Shown: one piece after another, positions 17,982-26,830 of the stretch
How the letters are laid out: every line of letters begins with the position of its first letter
Position numbering within the stretch: position 1 is the stretch's first letter
Assembly: GCF_001548375.1 (NCBI RefSeq)
Contig: NZ_AP017295.1
Location: 1,770,501 to 1,834,500, forward strand
Source: Nostoc sp. NIES-3756
GTDB taxonomy: Bacteria; Cyanobacteriota; Cyanobacteriia; Cyanobacteriales; Nostocaceae
Length of the DNA: 64,000 nt
Direction: 5' to 3'
Made by a program: the position numbers and the translations under genes
The notes under the pieces: model-generated
What the model saw: only the letters and a program-made list of their open reading frames with translations
Database searches by the model: none
What the model was told of the DNA's origin: nothing

Positions 17982-18629
17982 ATGCACACCTGGATTAATG
18001 CAATCGCTAAATTGATATTATCTATGCTCAAAAATAATTATAAAAAATGGCTATTTTGGATATTAATAGCTACCATAGCCGCACTATTATTTAGTATTTC
18101 ATCTACAGCAATAAGTATTTACTGGTATGGCAATAATAGTTACAGTAGTAAAGCAGATGCGGCAATTGTTTTAGGTGCAGCCGTCTGGGATAAAGAACCA
18201 TCACCTGTTTTTCGTGAACGCATCAACCATGCCATTAATTTATATAAAAATGGCGATATCAATAAGATTGTGTTTACAGGTGGAGTGGGAGACATTAACG
18301 AACTTGCTGAGGCGGTTGTTGGTCAACGCTACGCCATAGCCAGAGGAGTAAAATCGGGCGATATTTTAATAGAAACTCAGTCTCGAACAACTTACCAAAA
18401 TCTTAAGAATGCGCTAGAAGTGGTAGGAACTCATCAAGAATTAACTAAATTTTTGATTGTGAGTGACCCATTACATTTAAAACGAGCCGTGTTAATGGCC
18501 AGAAGTTTAGGTATGGATGCCTATCCCTCACCCACGCCTACCACTCGCTATCGCAGTTTTCAAAGTCAGATGCAATTCTTAACGAGAGAAACTTATTTTT
18601 ACCTTGTTTATCTTATATTTAAAATTTAG
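17982..18629 (+). CDS. DUF218/YdcF-SanA-like membrane protein
   Basis: The protein (215 aa from the ATG at 17982) has one membrane helix (WLFWILIATIAALLFSISSTA) and then a DUF218 domain: ADAAIVLGAAVWDKEPSPVF, KIVFTGGVG, ILIETQSRTTYQNL and FLIVSDPLHLKRA. Relatives such as SanA and ElyC affect envelope or cell-wall metabolism, but the reaction is not settled. The ATG at 18024 (MLKNNYKKW) is an alternative start. The last bases overlap the convergent gene at 18619. Confidence 0.8.
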   Translation: MHTWINAIAKLILSMLKNNYKKWLFWILIATIAALLFSISSTAISIYWYGNNSYSSKADAAIVLGAAVWDKEPSPVFRERINHAINLYKNGDINKIVFTGGVGDINELAEAVVGQRYAIARGVKSGDILIETQSRTTYQNLKNALEVVGTHQELTKFLIVSDPLHLKRAVLMARSLGMDAYPSPTPTTRYRSFQSQMQFLTRETYFYLVYLIFKI

Positions 18630-19020
18630 TTACGTTGACTTTTACACCAGACTCAAGCCCAGGAACTTTTAGATACTCTACTATTTCAACACGTTGAGCA
18701 GAACGGTTATCTGCGGGAGTTAAACATTCCTTAAACATAGCCTCTGGATTGTTGAGTACATCAAGTGGGCTGAGACTTTCACATCCTTTTTTCTGTTCCA
18801 AGGGAATAGAATTGCCTTGGAGGTTTTGAGGTTGACCTGTAACGCTATTCCATTGACTGTTTATGGTTACGGGTTCCGTTGTTAAAGCCCCAGCCTCATG
18901 GCGTTCGATGATGGTTTCTGGCAGATTTTCTGGTGAAGTCCTGTCCTGAGCGATCGCCTCTAGGGGAAAGTAACTTATCGCCGCAACTCCAGCTACAACT
19001 AGGATAAAAAATGGTTTCAT
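18619..19020 (-). CDS. Hypothetical secreted protein
   Basis: The 133 aa product has a signal peptide (MKPFFILVVAGVAAISYF, cleavage probably after EAIAQ) and a short mature part with two cysteines (Cys around 85 and 99) and no recognisable family. The start is the ATG at 19020; an upstream in-frame TTG is less likely. Its 3' end overlaps the DUF218 gene by 11 bases in convergent orientation. Confidence 0.6.
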   Translation of the reverse strand: MKPFFILVVAGVAAISYFPLEAIAQDRTSPENLPETIIERHEAGALTTEPVTINSQWNSVTGQPQNLQGNSIPLEQKKGCESLSPLDVLNNPEAMFKECLTPADNRSAQRVEIVEYLKVPGLESGVKVNVTKF

Positions 19021-19261
19021 AATTACATCACACAATAATAAATCTTAACTTAAATTAGGGCTTTTCAGCCATACCCAATAATTATAGTTTTAAGATTAAA
19101 ATTTTGGTAAATTTGCTATGTTAATGAAAGTAAATAAATTTTTAACAATTAGCAGATATTATCAACCTTTATTTTGTAAAGCATATATCAATTTACGTTA
19201 ACGAACTTAACTATATAAATTAAAATTCTTTCCTCTTTTGTACCCATCTACTAGCTGTTAT

Positions 19262-20242
19262 TTAACGTAAAACTAATTCAGTAATTAACGATGCGTGATC
19301 AGAATTACCATTTGCCCCAGTGTAAATTCTGGTGACATTAAAATGCTGACTAACTAAACAGTGGTCAATAGGAATATTTACTAACGGTATCTGCCATTTT
19401 GGCATGTGTACATGAGTAGCAGGGCGGGGCCAACTTGGTAAAATACCAAAACCTAAGCGGCTGTTATGTAACTTAGTTTTATTAATAAAGCGTCGGTAAT
19501 AAGGAGACCAAGGAGTTAAGTTGAAATCACCGACTAGAATCAATGGCTGATTTTGTCCTTGAATATATTCCGCAAGTGCAGCTAATTGACGATTACGGCT
19601 GTGGAAGTTTGTAATTTTTACAGGGACTAAAGGATGTGTACCAATAATTTTTACAGGCTGTTTATCTATTTCTAAAGTAGCAATTAAATTATGATTGCCT
19701 TGCTTATTAAAATTCTCTCCTTTAATATCTTGAAATGGAAAGCGGCTAAAAATTGCCATACCACCACCAGGAGTTCTAAAGGTATAAGGCAAAGTACCTT
19801 TTAAACCGTTATTGAGTTTTGTCATCGCATCTTGACTAACTTCACTCAATAAAGCTACATCAGGTTGATAGTCTAGTACAACACCCACCATGTTATCGTA
19901 TTGTTTATTTTGAATATTGATATTCAAAGATAAAACTCGAATTGGTGTAGATGTATTCCCGGCTAATTGTTGTGTCTGGGGAATATACCAAGGTAAAATT
20001 TCGATAAGATTCAAACCGACTAGTAATAGAGATGTAAAAATAAGTAGCTTACTTTTGAGGTGGCGTGTTTTCCAAAGAGTAAATAATACACTGGTAACAA
20101 TTAAAGATAAAACCAAATACTGGAAGCGGAAATGAGATAATAACTCTAGGGGCCAAGACCAAGCAACATAAGATAATAGTGATAGTAAACCTAACGTAAA
20201 AAGGGTAGCGATCGCCACAATTAAAGTTATTCTCGGCAACAT
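19262..20242 (-). CDS. Membrane-anchored endonuclease/exonuclease/phosphatase family protein
   Basis: The 326 aa protein has three membrane segments in the first 95 residues, then an EEP-fold domain. Seen motifs: VLSLNINIQN, VALLSEVSQD (the metal-binding Glu), IIGTHPLVP, LVGDFNLTPWSP (Asp and Asn), IDHCLVS and GNSDHASL (terminal His). All catalytic positions of the fold are present. Members with membrane anchors may act on lipids, nucleotides or extracellular DNA; the substrate is unknown. I use the ATG at 20242 rather than the TTG at 20254. Confidence 0.85.
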   Translation of the reverse strand: MLPRITLIVAIATLFTLGLLSLLSYVAWSWPLELLSHFRFQYLVLSLIVTSVLFTLWKTRHLKSKLLIFTSLLLVGLNLIEILPWYIPQTQQLAGNTSTPIRVLSLNINIQNKQYDNMVGVVLDYQPDVALLSEVSQDAMTKLNNGLKGTLPYTFRTPGGGMAIFSRFPFQDIKGENFNKQGNHNLIATLEIDKQPVKIIGTHPLVPVKITNFHSRNRQLAALAEYIQGQNQPLILVGDFNLTPWSPYYRRFINKTKLHNSRLGFGILPSWPRPATHVHMPKWQIPLVNIPIDHCLVSQHFNVTRIYTGANGNSDHASLITELVLR

Positions 20243-20398
20243 AAACTCCAGCAAAATAAGTAACAGCCTTTAACATCAACGCAAACGAGCTTCTTTTCGG
20301 ATAAATGTGTTACCGCCAAAATTCCCGCACCACCCCTACCGGAGATGCACAAAAAGTAGTTGAATATGTACTAGTAACTGACCGAAAAATTGAGAAGC

Positions 20399-20968
20399 AT
20401 GATAATTCGGGCTGCGACAGTTGTAATCACATCTTCTTTGCTGATGACTGGGTTCATTCATACCTCAGCCTTAGCCGATAACCCTAAAACACTTGCTCAG
20501 TCAAGCCCTCAGTCTCAGCCAGACAAAACTCAACCGATAAATATTAGTAAAGCTGAGTTTGGAGTAGCAACTTTAGAAGCAGGAGGGAAATTTAACTTCA
20601 CCCCGACAATTAAAGTCCCACTTGTAGAAGGAAATAAATACGGCTGGCGCATTCAACTACAAGGCGTTAAAGGCCAAGTCACATGGAGAGAAGTCCTTCG
20701 CCTACCAAAAGCCCCACAAACATGGGCTACAGATGACGGAGAAAACTTCACATTATCAGCAGACGGTACAGAAGCAGTCACCAAGCGCACCCAGTCACCT
20801 AAAAATGGTGTCATTGAGAACTTCTGGACGATCGCACCCGGCGACCCCCCAGGCAAACATATAATATACGTATACGTTGATGAGCGCCTAGTCGGTAACT
20901 TCGAGTTTGAAATCGTTCCTAAAGAAAACCAGGGAGTAGGAGAACGTTTGCAACCGCGCAAAATTTAG
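20399..20968 (+). CDS. Hypothetical exported protein
   Basis: The 189 aa protein starts with a signal peptide (MIIRAATVVITSSLLMTGF, then IHTSALA) and a Gln/Ser-rich linker. The rest is a beta-rich domain (YGWRIQLQGVKGQVTWREVL; HIIYVYVDERLVGNFEFEIV) that reads like an immunoglobulin-like fold. I do not recognise a named family. The start is the ATG at 20399; a TTG three codons upstream is unlikely. A long hairpin follows the gene. Confidence 0.65.
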   Translation: MIIRAATVVITSSLLMTGFIHTSALADNPKTLAQSSPQSQPDKTQPINISKAEFGVATLEAGGKFNFTPTIKVPLVEGNKYGWRIQLQGVKGQVTWREVLRLPKAPQTWATDDGENFTLSADGTEAVTKRTQSPKNGVIENFWTIAPGDPPGKHIIYVYVDERLVGNFEFEIVPKENQGVGERLQPRKI

Positions 20969-20990
20969 TAGGACAGAATGATAAGTTTGT

Positions 20991-21035
20991 AAATCTGGAA
21001 GCATAGTTCAGGTAATTTTGGCATCTTCCAGATTT
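20991..21035 (+). terminator. Hairpin after exported protein gene
   Basis: Perfect 11-base arms AAATCTGGAAG (20991-21001) and CTTCCAGATTT (21025-21035) enclose a 23-base loop. The arms end in TTT, followed by an AT-rich run. Confidence 0.45.
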
Positions 21036-21116
21036 AATTATTAAATTATTTAATAAACAAATAATTGTAGGCAGTAGATAATTAAGTATTATATTTAAGC
21101 CACACCTGTTTGAGCT

Positions 21117-21851
21117 TTAGTTAATACCTTGTAGTTTACGCTTTAATGACCAGTAGCTATTACTGACTTCAGCATAATCTCTTTGAAGAATTGCAATAAA
21201 ACAGTCCACATAGGCTAATGCACGATAACGAATATATTCATCAAAGTGCTTCGTTGCTTCTTCTGGGTCATCGCTAATATTTATTAACGGGTTGTTAGGT
21301 TCTAACTCCATTGTATATTCAACAGAAGCGGGTAGGACAATTTTGCCTTTTTTTAAAAGGTCAATTTCTTTAGATGAAAGTTGCCACCTGTTCTTGGAAT
21401 ATCTTTCAAGGGCTGCCAGTAAGTTAGTTTTTATACTATATTCTACTCCTACTCTTCTGTTTGGAAATTGATTACGAAATTGAGTACTATAAACCATTTT
21501 TTCTCTAACAGCAACTTGTGAACCCAACAAATATTTTCTAATACTATTAATAAAATCTTGGAGAGATGTCTCATCTGACTGCAAAGAAGCCAACAACTCT
21601 ATTCTTGATTCATGAGGAGCAAATCTAACATCTTGATCAATTTCATTAATGACTTTTATAAGATTTAGTGGCTCATCATGTCTAATATATTCCCAGTATT
21701 TACGACAAGCTTTTAGATAATCTTCATGAATTACCTGTAATTGTGAGTAAGCTGGTTCAACAAATTGTTCTAACAATTTTTCTTTTTTATCTTGAGCTTT
21801 GGAAAATTGATTTAATATAAACTCTACGAGCTTAATTCCATCTGCAATCAT
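21117..21851 (-). CDS. Hypothetical protein, helical
   Basis: The 244 aa protein begins MIADGIKLVEFILNQFSKAQ and has no signal peptide or membrane segments. It is mainly helical with many charged residues (YLKACRKYWEYIRHDEPLNL; YRALAYVDCFIAILQRDYAE). I do not recognise a family. It stands alone, convergent with the exported-protein gene and divergent from the TPR/pentapeptide pair. Codon use does not look foreign. Confidence 0.55.
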   Translation of the reverse strand: MIADGIKLVEFILNQFSKAQDKKEKLLEQFVEPAYSQLQVIHEDYLKACRKYWEYIRHDEPLNLIKVINEIDQDVRFAPHESRIELLASLQSDETSLQDFINSIRKYLLGSQVAVREKMVYSTQFRNQFPNRRVGVEYSIKTNLLAALERYSKNRWQLSSKEIDLLKKGKIVLPASVEYTMELEPNNPLINISDDPEEATKHFDEYIRYRALAYVDCFIAILQRDYAEVSNSYWSLKRKLQGIN

Positions 21852-22228
21852 TTTGACCTCACATCACAAAAATTATCTAGCTGATTATAATCTTAGTGAA
21901 CAACCTCTAAGATAGTTTTTGTATAAATGTAAACATTATACACATTGCTTAATAAGTAATTCAAACATTAAACACATATAGAAATTAGAGATGATTCTTG
22001 ACAAAGCCCAAATATATTTAGGTTGAGTAATGACTACAGTATCATCCTACGTAGTTTTCAAAAATAAACAGGAATCTCATATTGATTAGCTACTTTTGGA
22101 ACTTCAATAACCAATAAATCAGACAATATCAAATACACTTATTTAATTGTTCTTAACTTTGCTCTCTACAACAACAATCTACAAGGTATCTTGGAAGTAC
22201 AGGTCTAATAATTGCTCAGTTAGCGATT
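21852..22228. other. Divergent intergenic region, no gene seen
   Basis: This 377-base AT-rich gap lies between divergent genes. I see no ORF, RNA gene or tandem repeat. Confidence 0.4.
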
Positions 22229-22543
22229 ATGAATACAGAAGAATTTATCCGCTTGATGGAAAGACAGCGCTCATGTCCTCAAACCCTAACCAAAGCGCTG
22301 CAAGCTCTGTGGTATGACAAACAAGGCGACTGGAACCAAGCTCACGAAATCGTCCAGAATGCCAGTGATGTTGATAGCGCTTGGGTTCATGCTTACTTAC
22401 ATCGAAAAGAAGGTGACTTGAATAACGCTTATTACTGGTATCAGCGCAGCAGTCAGCCAGAATTTACCGGAGACTTAAATAGAGAATGGGAACACATAAC
22501 TTCTTTCTTGCTTAAGAAGGTGAATACAACTCATGGATGCTGA
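22229..22543 (+). CDS. Small hypothetical protein, TPR-like
   Basis: The 104 aa protein (RQRSCPQTLTKALQALWYDK; GDWNQAHEIVQNASDVDSAW; HAYLHRKEGDLNNAYYWYQR) has the alternating helix pattern of about two TPR-like repeats with aromatic-rich turns. It has no membrane segment. The gene overlaps the pentapeptide-repeat gene by 11 bases (ATG at 22533 inside its last codons), so the two are probably translationally coupled and may act together. Confidence 0.65.
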   Translation: MNTEEFIRLMERQRSCPQTLTKALQALWYDKQGDWNQAHEIVQNASDVDSAWVHAYLHRKEGDLNNAYYWYQRSSQPEFTGDLNREWEHITSFLLKKVNTTHGC

Positions 22544-22901
22544 GACTATCAAAAAACGTTACGCCGCCGGAGAGAGATATTTTCCCGCCGCCAACCTAAT
22601 TAAAGCCAAACTAATTGGAGTCTATTTACCTGGGATAAATTTATGGGGAGCAGACTTGAGTGGTGCGAACCTAGCCAGAGCCAAACTTTGGGGAGCAGAC
22701 TTAAGTAGAGCCAACTTAGCCAATGCTAATTTGACAAGAGCGAATTTGTCTGGTGTGAAGCTGAACGAAGCAAATCTCAGGGGAGCCAAACTTAATTTTA
22801 CCAAGTTGTACGGGGCAGATTTAACAGGTGCTTATTATGACGAAACCACAAAATTTTCTAGAGGTTTTGACCCTGTAAGTATGAAGATGCAGAAATTTTA
22901 A
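22533..22901 (+). CDS. Pentapeptide repeat protein
   Basis: The 122 aa protein is built mostly (about residues 25-105) from A(D/N/K)Lxx pentapeptides, such as ADLSGANLARAKLWGADLSR. These fold as a square right-handed beta-helix. Such proteins can mimic DNA or act as scaffolds; the function here is unknown. It overlaps the preceding TPR-like gene and precedes glpK by 85 bases. Confidence 0.85.
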   Translation: MDAETIKKRYAAGERYFPAANLIKAKLIGVYLPGINLWGADLSGANLARAKLWGADLSRANLANANLTRANLSGVKLNEANLRGAKLNFTKLYGADLTGAYYDETTKFSRGFDPVSMKMQKF

Positions 22902-22986
22902 TAACGATCGCCCAACCTAAGCCAATATGTAGAAAGACCAAAATATCTGTACCATAGGTAAAGCGATCGCATTCTCATTGATACCT

Positions 22987-24507
22987 ATGCAGACATTGGG
23001 GAGCAGAACACCATCATCCGGCTATATCCTAGCGTTGGACTTAGGGACAACAGGGAACCGGGCATTTATCTTTAACGCCGCAGGTAAAATAGTAGCTCAA
23101 GCATACAAAGAACTAACGCAATATTACCCCCAACCCGGATGGTTAGAGCATGACCCCAAGCAAATCTGGCAAGATACATACTGGGTGATGCAAACAGCTA
23201 TCGCTAACGCTCAAATCTCTCCTAGTGAAATTGCTGCTATCGGTTTAACTGTCCAACGGGAGACTTGCTTACTCTGGGATAAAACTACAGGCGAACCACT
23301 ACATAAAGCCATTGTCTGGCAAGACCGTCGTACCGCTCCCCTGTGCCATGAGTTACAATCACAAGGCTACGCTCAAGAAATTTACGATCGCACTGGCTTA
23401 GTCATTGATGCTTATTTCTCCGCTACTAAACTCCGGTGGTTATTAGACCACATCGCAGGTGTTGACTTAAACAACGTCCTTGCAGGTACAATTGATACTT
23501 GGATACTGTGGAAATTAACAGGCGGTCGAGTCCACGCCACCGACCATAGTAACGCCAGCCGCACAATGTTAATGAATCTCAAAACCTGCGACTGGGATGA
23601 ACAACTATTAGATATCTTCCAAATACCTGCCCATATTCTGCCGCAAATTCAACCAAGCCTGGGCAAATTTGGTGTTACCGATAGTAATTTACTTGGTGCA
23701 GCTATCCCCATCACAGCCATTTTAGGCGATCAGCAAGCAGCTTTGTTTGGTCATGGCTGCGATCGCCCTGGTTTAATGAAATGTACTTATGGCACAGGTA
23801 GCTTTTTAGTAGCGCATACAGGCACAGATATCGTCCGTTCCCAACATCAACTGATATCCACAATCGCTTGGACACAAACCGATTCCCAGCAAAAATTAAA
23901 TGTAGGTTATGCCCTAGAAGGCAGTATGTTTACCAGTGGTGCTTGTATCCAATGGCTGCGTGATGGCATCAAAATAATTAAAACGGCTGCGGAAACTGAG
24001 GCGATGGCAAAGCAAGTACCAGATAACGGCGGAGTCTACTTTGTTCCTGCTTTTAGTGGACTAGGTGCGCCTTATTGGGATATGAACGCCAGAGGAGCAT
24101 TTTTCGGTATTACCGCCAGTGTTCAACCCCAGCATTTAGTTAGGGCGGTACTAGAAGCGATCGCCTATCAAGTGTTAGAAGTAGTACAAGCTATCAATGC
24201 TTCTTGTACTAGTCCAATGCAGCGTTTGATTGTCGATGGTGGTGCTTGCGAGAACAATTTTCTTATGCAGTTCCAAGCTGATGTGTTAGGTATTCCCGTA
24301 GAACGTCCAACCATGCGCGACACAACTGTTCAAGGTGCAGCTTTTGCCGCCGGGTTAGCTGTGGGGTTATGGAATAGTTACTCAACATTAGTTAACCAAC
24401 GCCAAATTGACCGCATATTTGAGCCAGGGGAAGGAAGCGCCAGCGCTAGAGGTAATTTTGCTACATGGCAGAAGGCAGTGCAACGAACTCTGGGGTGGGT
24501 GGAGTAG
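22987..24507 (+). CDS. glpK: Glycerol kinase
   Basis: The 506 aa FGGY-family kinase makes glycerol 3-phosphate from glycerol and ATP in the cytosol. Motifs: the phosphate-1 loop LALDLGTTGNRAFIFN (about 15-30), GLTVQRETCLLWD (substrate-binding Arg-Glu), the catalytic Asp region GDQQAALFGHGC, and the adenosine motif LIVDGGACENNFLMQ. Length is normal. I use the ATG at 22987; a TTG three codons upstream is less likely. A heptamer repeat array (24518-24557) begins 11 bases after the stop codon. Confidence 0.93.
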   Translation: MQTLGSRTPSSGYILALDLGTTGNRAFIFNAAGKIVAQAYKELTQYYPQPGWLEHDPKQIWQDTYWVMQTAIANAQISPSEIAAIGLTVQRETCLLWDKTTGEPLHKAIVWQDRRTAPLCHELQSQGYAQEIYDRTGLVIDAYFSATKLRWLLDHIAGVDLNNVLAGTIDTWILWKLTGGRVHATDHSNASRTMLMNLKTCDWDEQLLDIFQIPAHILPQIQPSLGKFGVTDSNLLGAAIPITAILGDQQAALFGHGCDRPGLMKCTYGTGSFLVAHTGTDIVRSQHQLISTIAWTQTDSQQKLNVGYALEGSMFTSGACIQWLRDGIKIIKTAAETEAMAKQVPDNGGVYFVPAFSGLGAPYWDMNARGAFFGITASVQPQHLVRAVLEAIAYQVLEVVQAINASCTSPMQRLIVDGGACENNFLMQFQADVLGIPVERPTMRDTTVQGAAFAAGLAVGLWNSYSTLVNQRQIDRIFEPGEGSASARGNFATWQKAVQRTLGWVE

Positions 24508-24517
24508 GGGATGGCTA

Positions 24518-24557
24518 AATTCGTAATTCGTAATTCGTAATTCGTAATTCGTAATTC
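24518..24557. repeat. Heptanucleotide STRR array, AATTCGT x5.7
   Basis: Five AATTCGT units plus AATTC follow glpK directly. The unit is the inverse complement of the array at 864-895; shorter runs occur near 32692-32745. Confidence 0.85.
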
Positions 24558-24630
24558 AGGAATAAGAAGGATATCAATATTATCCCTGAATATTACTTTT
24601 TGAATTGATTAGTCCCCACTCCCCATCTTC

Positions 24631-25653
24631 TTATCCTGACTTAGCAGCTAACTTTATGTCTAAAGTGTAGAAGCCGACTTTATTGGGTACTCTGGCAAAT
24701 CTACCTGTGCGATAACCCCGGGAGAGTTCGTTTAAAACTTTGCTTTTCACTTCTCTGGTGTCTTCCTCGTCTATTTCTCCATAAATTCCTGTAATAACAT
24801 CAGCTACACCAAAAACTTTCCCTGGATTTTTTTTGAAGAAGACACTCAAAGCATCGATTAAAAATTGCCCTTCGTAGGGTTCCAACATTGGGACAACTCT
24901 TGTTTTGGGAACAACTATAGGCTTTTTCTTCTTACTCTTGCCAGTGGGCGAGTAGGTATTAGTGCGGTTGGACGTTACCAAACTTAAATCTAGAGTGTAA
25001 CATCCAGGTTCGTCAGGGATACCATACCAAGCCTGTCTTTCTCTACCTTGAGTCAGAGATGATTGCACCCTACCTTTAACCACTCTAAATATATAAGGCT
25101 CTAACTCTCCATAAAGCGATCGCACTATAAAATCTATGTGACATACTACGCCAAGATTATCTCGCAGTAGCCTTGTAATTGCGTCCATGCGAGTGAGAGA
25201 CTGATACTCTGGCAACATGGGAATATCAGTTCCCTTGATAGTCTCTGGAGTAATTTCTATAGTTTGAGATGAACTGATAACTGGAGACTCGTCGTTATTT
25301 TCTTGTGAAGTCTCAAAATCCTCTGTTTCCAAGTCGTTAGCACTAGAGGATTTGGGTTTGCTTGACTCTAGTAAGTTTAGTTGCGTGTGAGAAGTACCGT
25401 TAGCTAAAGACGGTAGAGAAACTTGAGGAAAAGAAGTCTGAACTTCTTGGGTGACTTCACCCATAGGTAGTTGAGGTTTCTGATTAGACGACCAAGTAGA
25501 TAATAAAGCTTCTACATGATCAAGTTGCGATCGCGCTTGTGTAAATAGGGTTTCATACTCTTCTACAAGGCGTGCATAATAGTCTCGTAATTCCAAAAGG
25601 GGCGAGACAAAATCTTGGGGAGGAGGCTCTAATTGCAATTGAGGATTTATCAT
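24631..25653 (-). CDS. Unrecognised protein with duplicated winged-helix-like domain
   Basis: The 340 aa product has an N-terminal coiled coil (about 18-55), a low-complexity Ser/Glu-rich linker, and two copies of one domain of about 70 residues (about 155-225 and 262-335). Both copies share the plan helix, (G/K)VxxVxDxI or HIDFIVRSLYGE, helix with V(K/R), and an ending of xxxPxxxGxYTLD. That plan resembles HARE-HTH-like winged helices, but I cannot confirm the family. It follows the zinc-ribbon gene by only eight bases, so the two form a unit. A nucleic-acid-binding role is inference. Confidence 0.65.
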   Translation of the reverse strand: MINPQLQLEPPPQDFVSPLLELRDYYARLVEEYETLFTQARSQLDHVEALLSTWSSNQKPQLPMGEVTQEVQTSFPQVSLPSLANGTSHTQLNLLESSKPKSSSANDLETEDFETSQENNDESPVISSSQTIEITPETIKGTDIPMLPEYQSLTRMDAITRLLRDNLGVVCHIDFIVRSLYGELEPYIFRVVKGRVQSSLTQGRERQAWYGIPDEPGCYTLDLSLVTSNRTNTYSPTGKSKKKKPIVVPKTRVVPMLEPYEGQFLIDALSVFFKKNPGKVFGVADVITGIYGEIDEEDTREVKSKVLNELSRGYRTGRFARVPNKVGFYTLDIKLAAKSG

Positions 25654-25661
25654 GTTTCAAA

Positions 25662-25907
25662 TCAACCTAAATCGGTGTCGCTTTTATAAGTAGTTGGTCT
25701 AGGTTTGGCTTTGCGAGTTGGCTGCTGAGATTTTTTAGGTGCTTGCGGAGGACGACATCTCTCACAATACAAAGGACGAGGGCCAAAAGTCTCGCGCTTT
25801 GTAGGTTCATCACATTCCTTACAAACAAAGTTAAAAACGCGAGTGTGAATCAATCGCTTATGCGCTCTAACCGTGTACTCTCTAACATCAATTAACTTAC
25901 TGGTCAT
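25662..25907 (-). CDS. Small zinc-ribbon protein
   Basis: The 81 aa protein has two CxxC pairs (FVCKECDEP and LYCERCRPP), about 16 residues apart, which should bind one zinc, and a basic, Pro/Lys-rich tail ([15 protein letters not shown]). The start is the ATG at 25907; a TTG two codons upstream is unlikely. It lies directly before the duplicated-domain gene. The ribbon and basic tail suggest nucleic acid or ribosome contact; no specific function is known to me. Confidence 0.65.
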   Translation of the reverse strand: MTSKLIDVREYTVRAHKRLIHTRVFNFVCKECDEPTKRETFGPRPLYCERCRPPQAPKKSQQPTRKAKPRPTTYKSDTDLG

Positions 25908-26830
25908 AATCAAGAGTATGAAATTACAAGTCTCTCAATATAGCTATTCAAGCAAATAAACTGGGATCAGTGTGTGTTTAGTTGTCTGTTTTGAGCAAAT
26001 TAGCATCTTGTGCAAAGCCAACTTGGCATAGAACCAACTAGAAACATTAATTGCTTATCTTATTAGCATATATTGCATTATCAACAACTAGGTACTATTT
26101 GCCACCATATATATAGGCTATTAAATACAAAAATTAAACAAAATCTAATATCAGCTCTCTTATTAGTCTGAATAATTAGATTTTTCCTCAGTTAGACGGA
26201 ATGTGACCGTTGTATGTGCGATGGCGCAAGCGCCCAGCGTAGCTGATCGTTTAATTCTAGACTTATCCAAGAAGTGATAACAATACTTTTAAGCCTCTGC
26301 ACGGTTAAAAATCTTCAGCCTTAGCCTCATCAGAGCTATAAATAATTAGTACAAACAAGACTGCGACTTTATTCATGATGTTGTTTTTGCTATCTATCCT
26401 CTAAAATCAGCCCTCAGCACTTTGGCAATTCTGAAAATAGACAATAGGGAACAGGGAACACTAAAGAGAGTAGGTAGAAATTTACTGAATCTTTTCAAAA
26501 ATTAAATATCAGTCCTATACGATAAGTATAAAGCCAGAATATAGAAATCTTTTGGGTATAGGGTCAACACTTAAAAACCACATGATTACGTTGATCAAGA
26601 TAAATTTACTCCTACTCCCATACCTTGTACCCTGATATTCCTACACCCCCATCCAGCACTATTTTTAGCTCCTTCTACCAAATTTATCTAACCAAGACAC
26701 TTTCATGGTGGATGTTCGTCTACTTGATATAAGGAATTGGACAAAGTTATAAATTTGACCAAAAATTCCCTGACCATCCCAGCATAAGAGTGAAATAGCA
26801 AATATCTGTAAAGTATCTGAGATATCCTTT
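25908..26830. other. Long intergenic region (923 bases)
   Basis: No convincing gene is seen. It holds a short palindromic repeat (GGCGCAAGCGCC at 26223-26234, in a module also typical of Nostoc spacers) and scattered repeat scraps such as TAGGGAACAGGGAACAC near 26446. The minus-strand 67-codon frame at 26665-26868 overlaps the peptidase start and has no family features. Confidence 0.5.
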
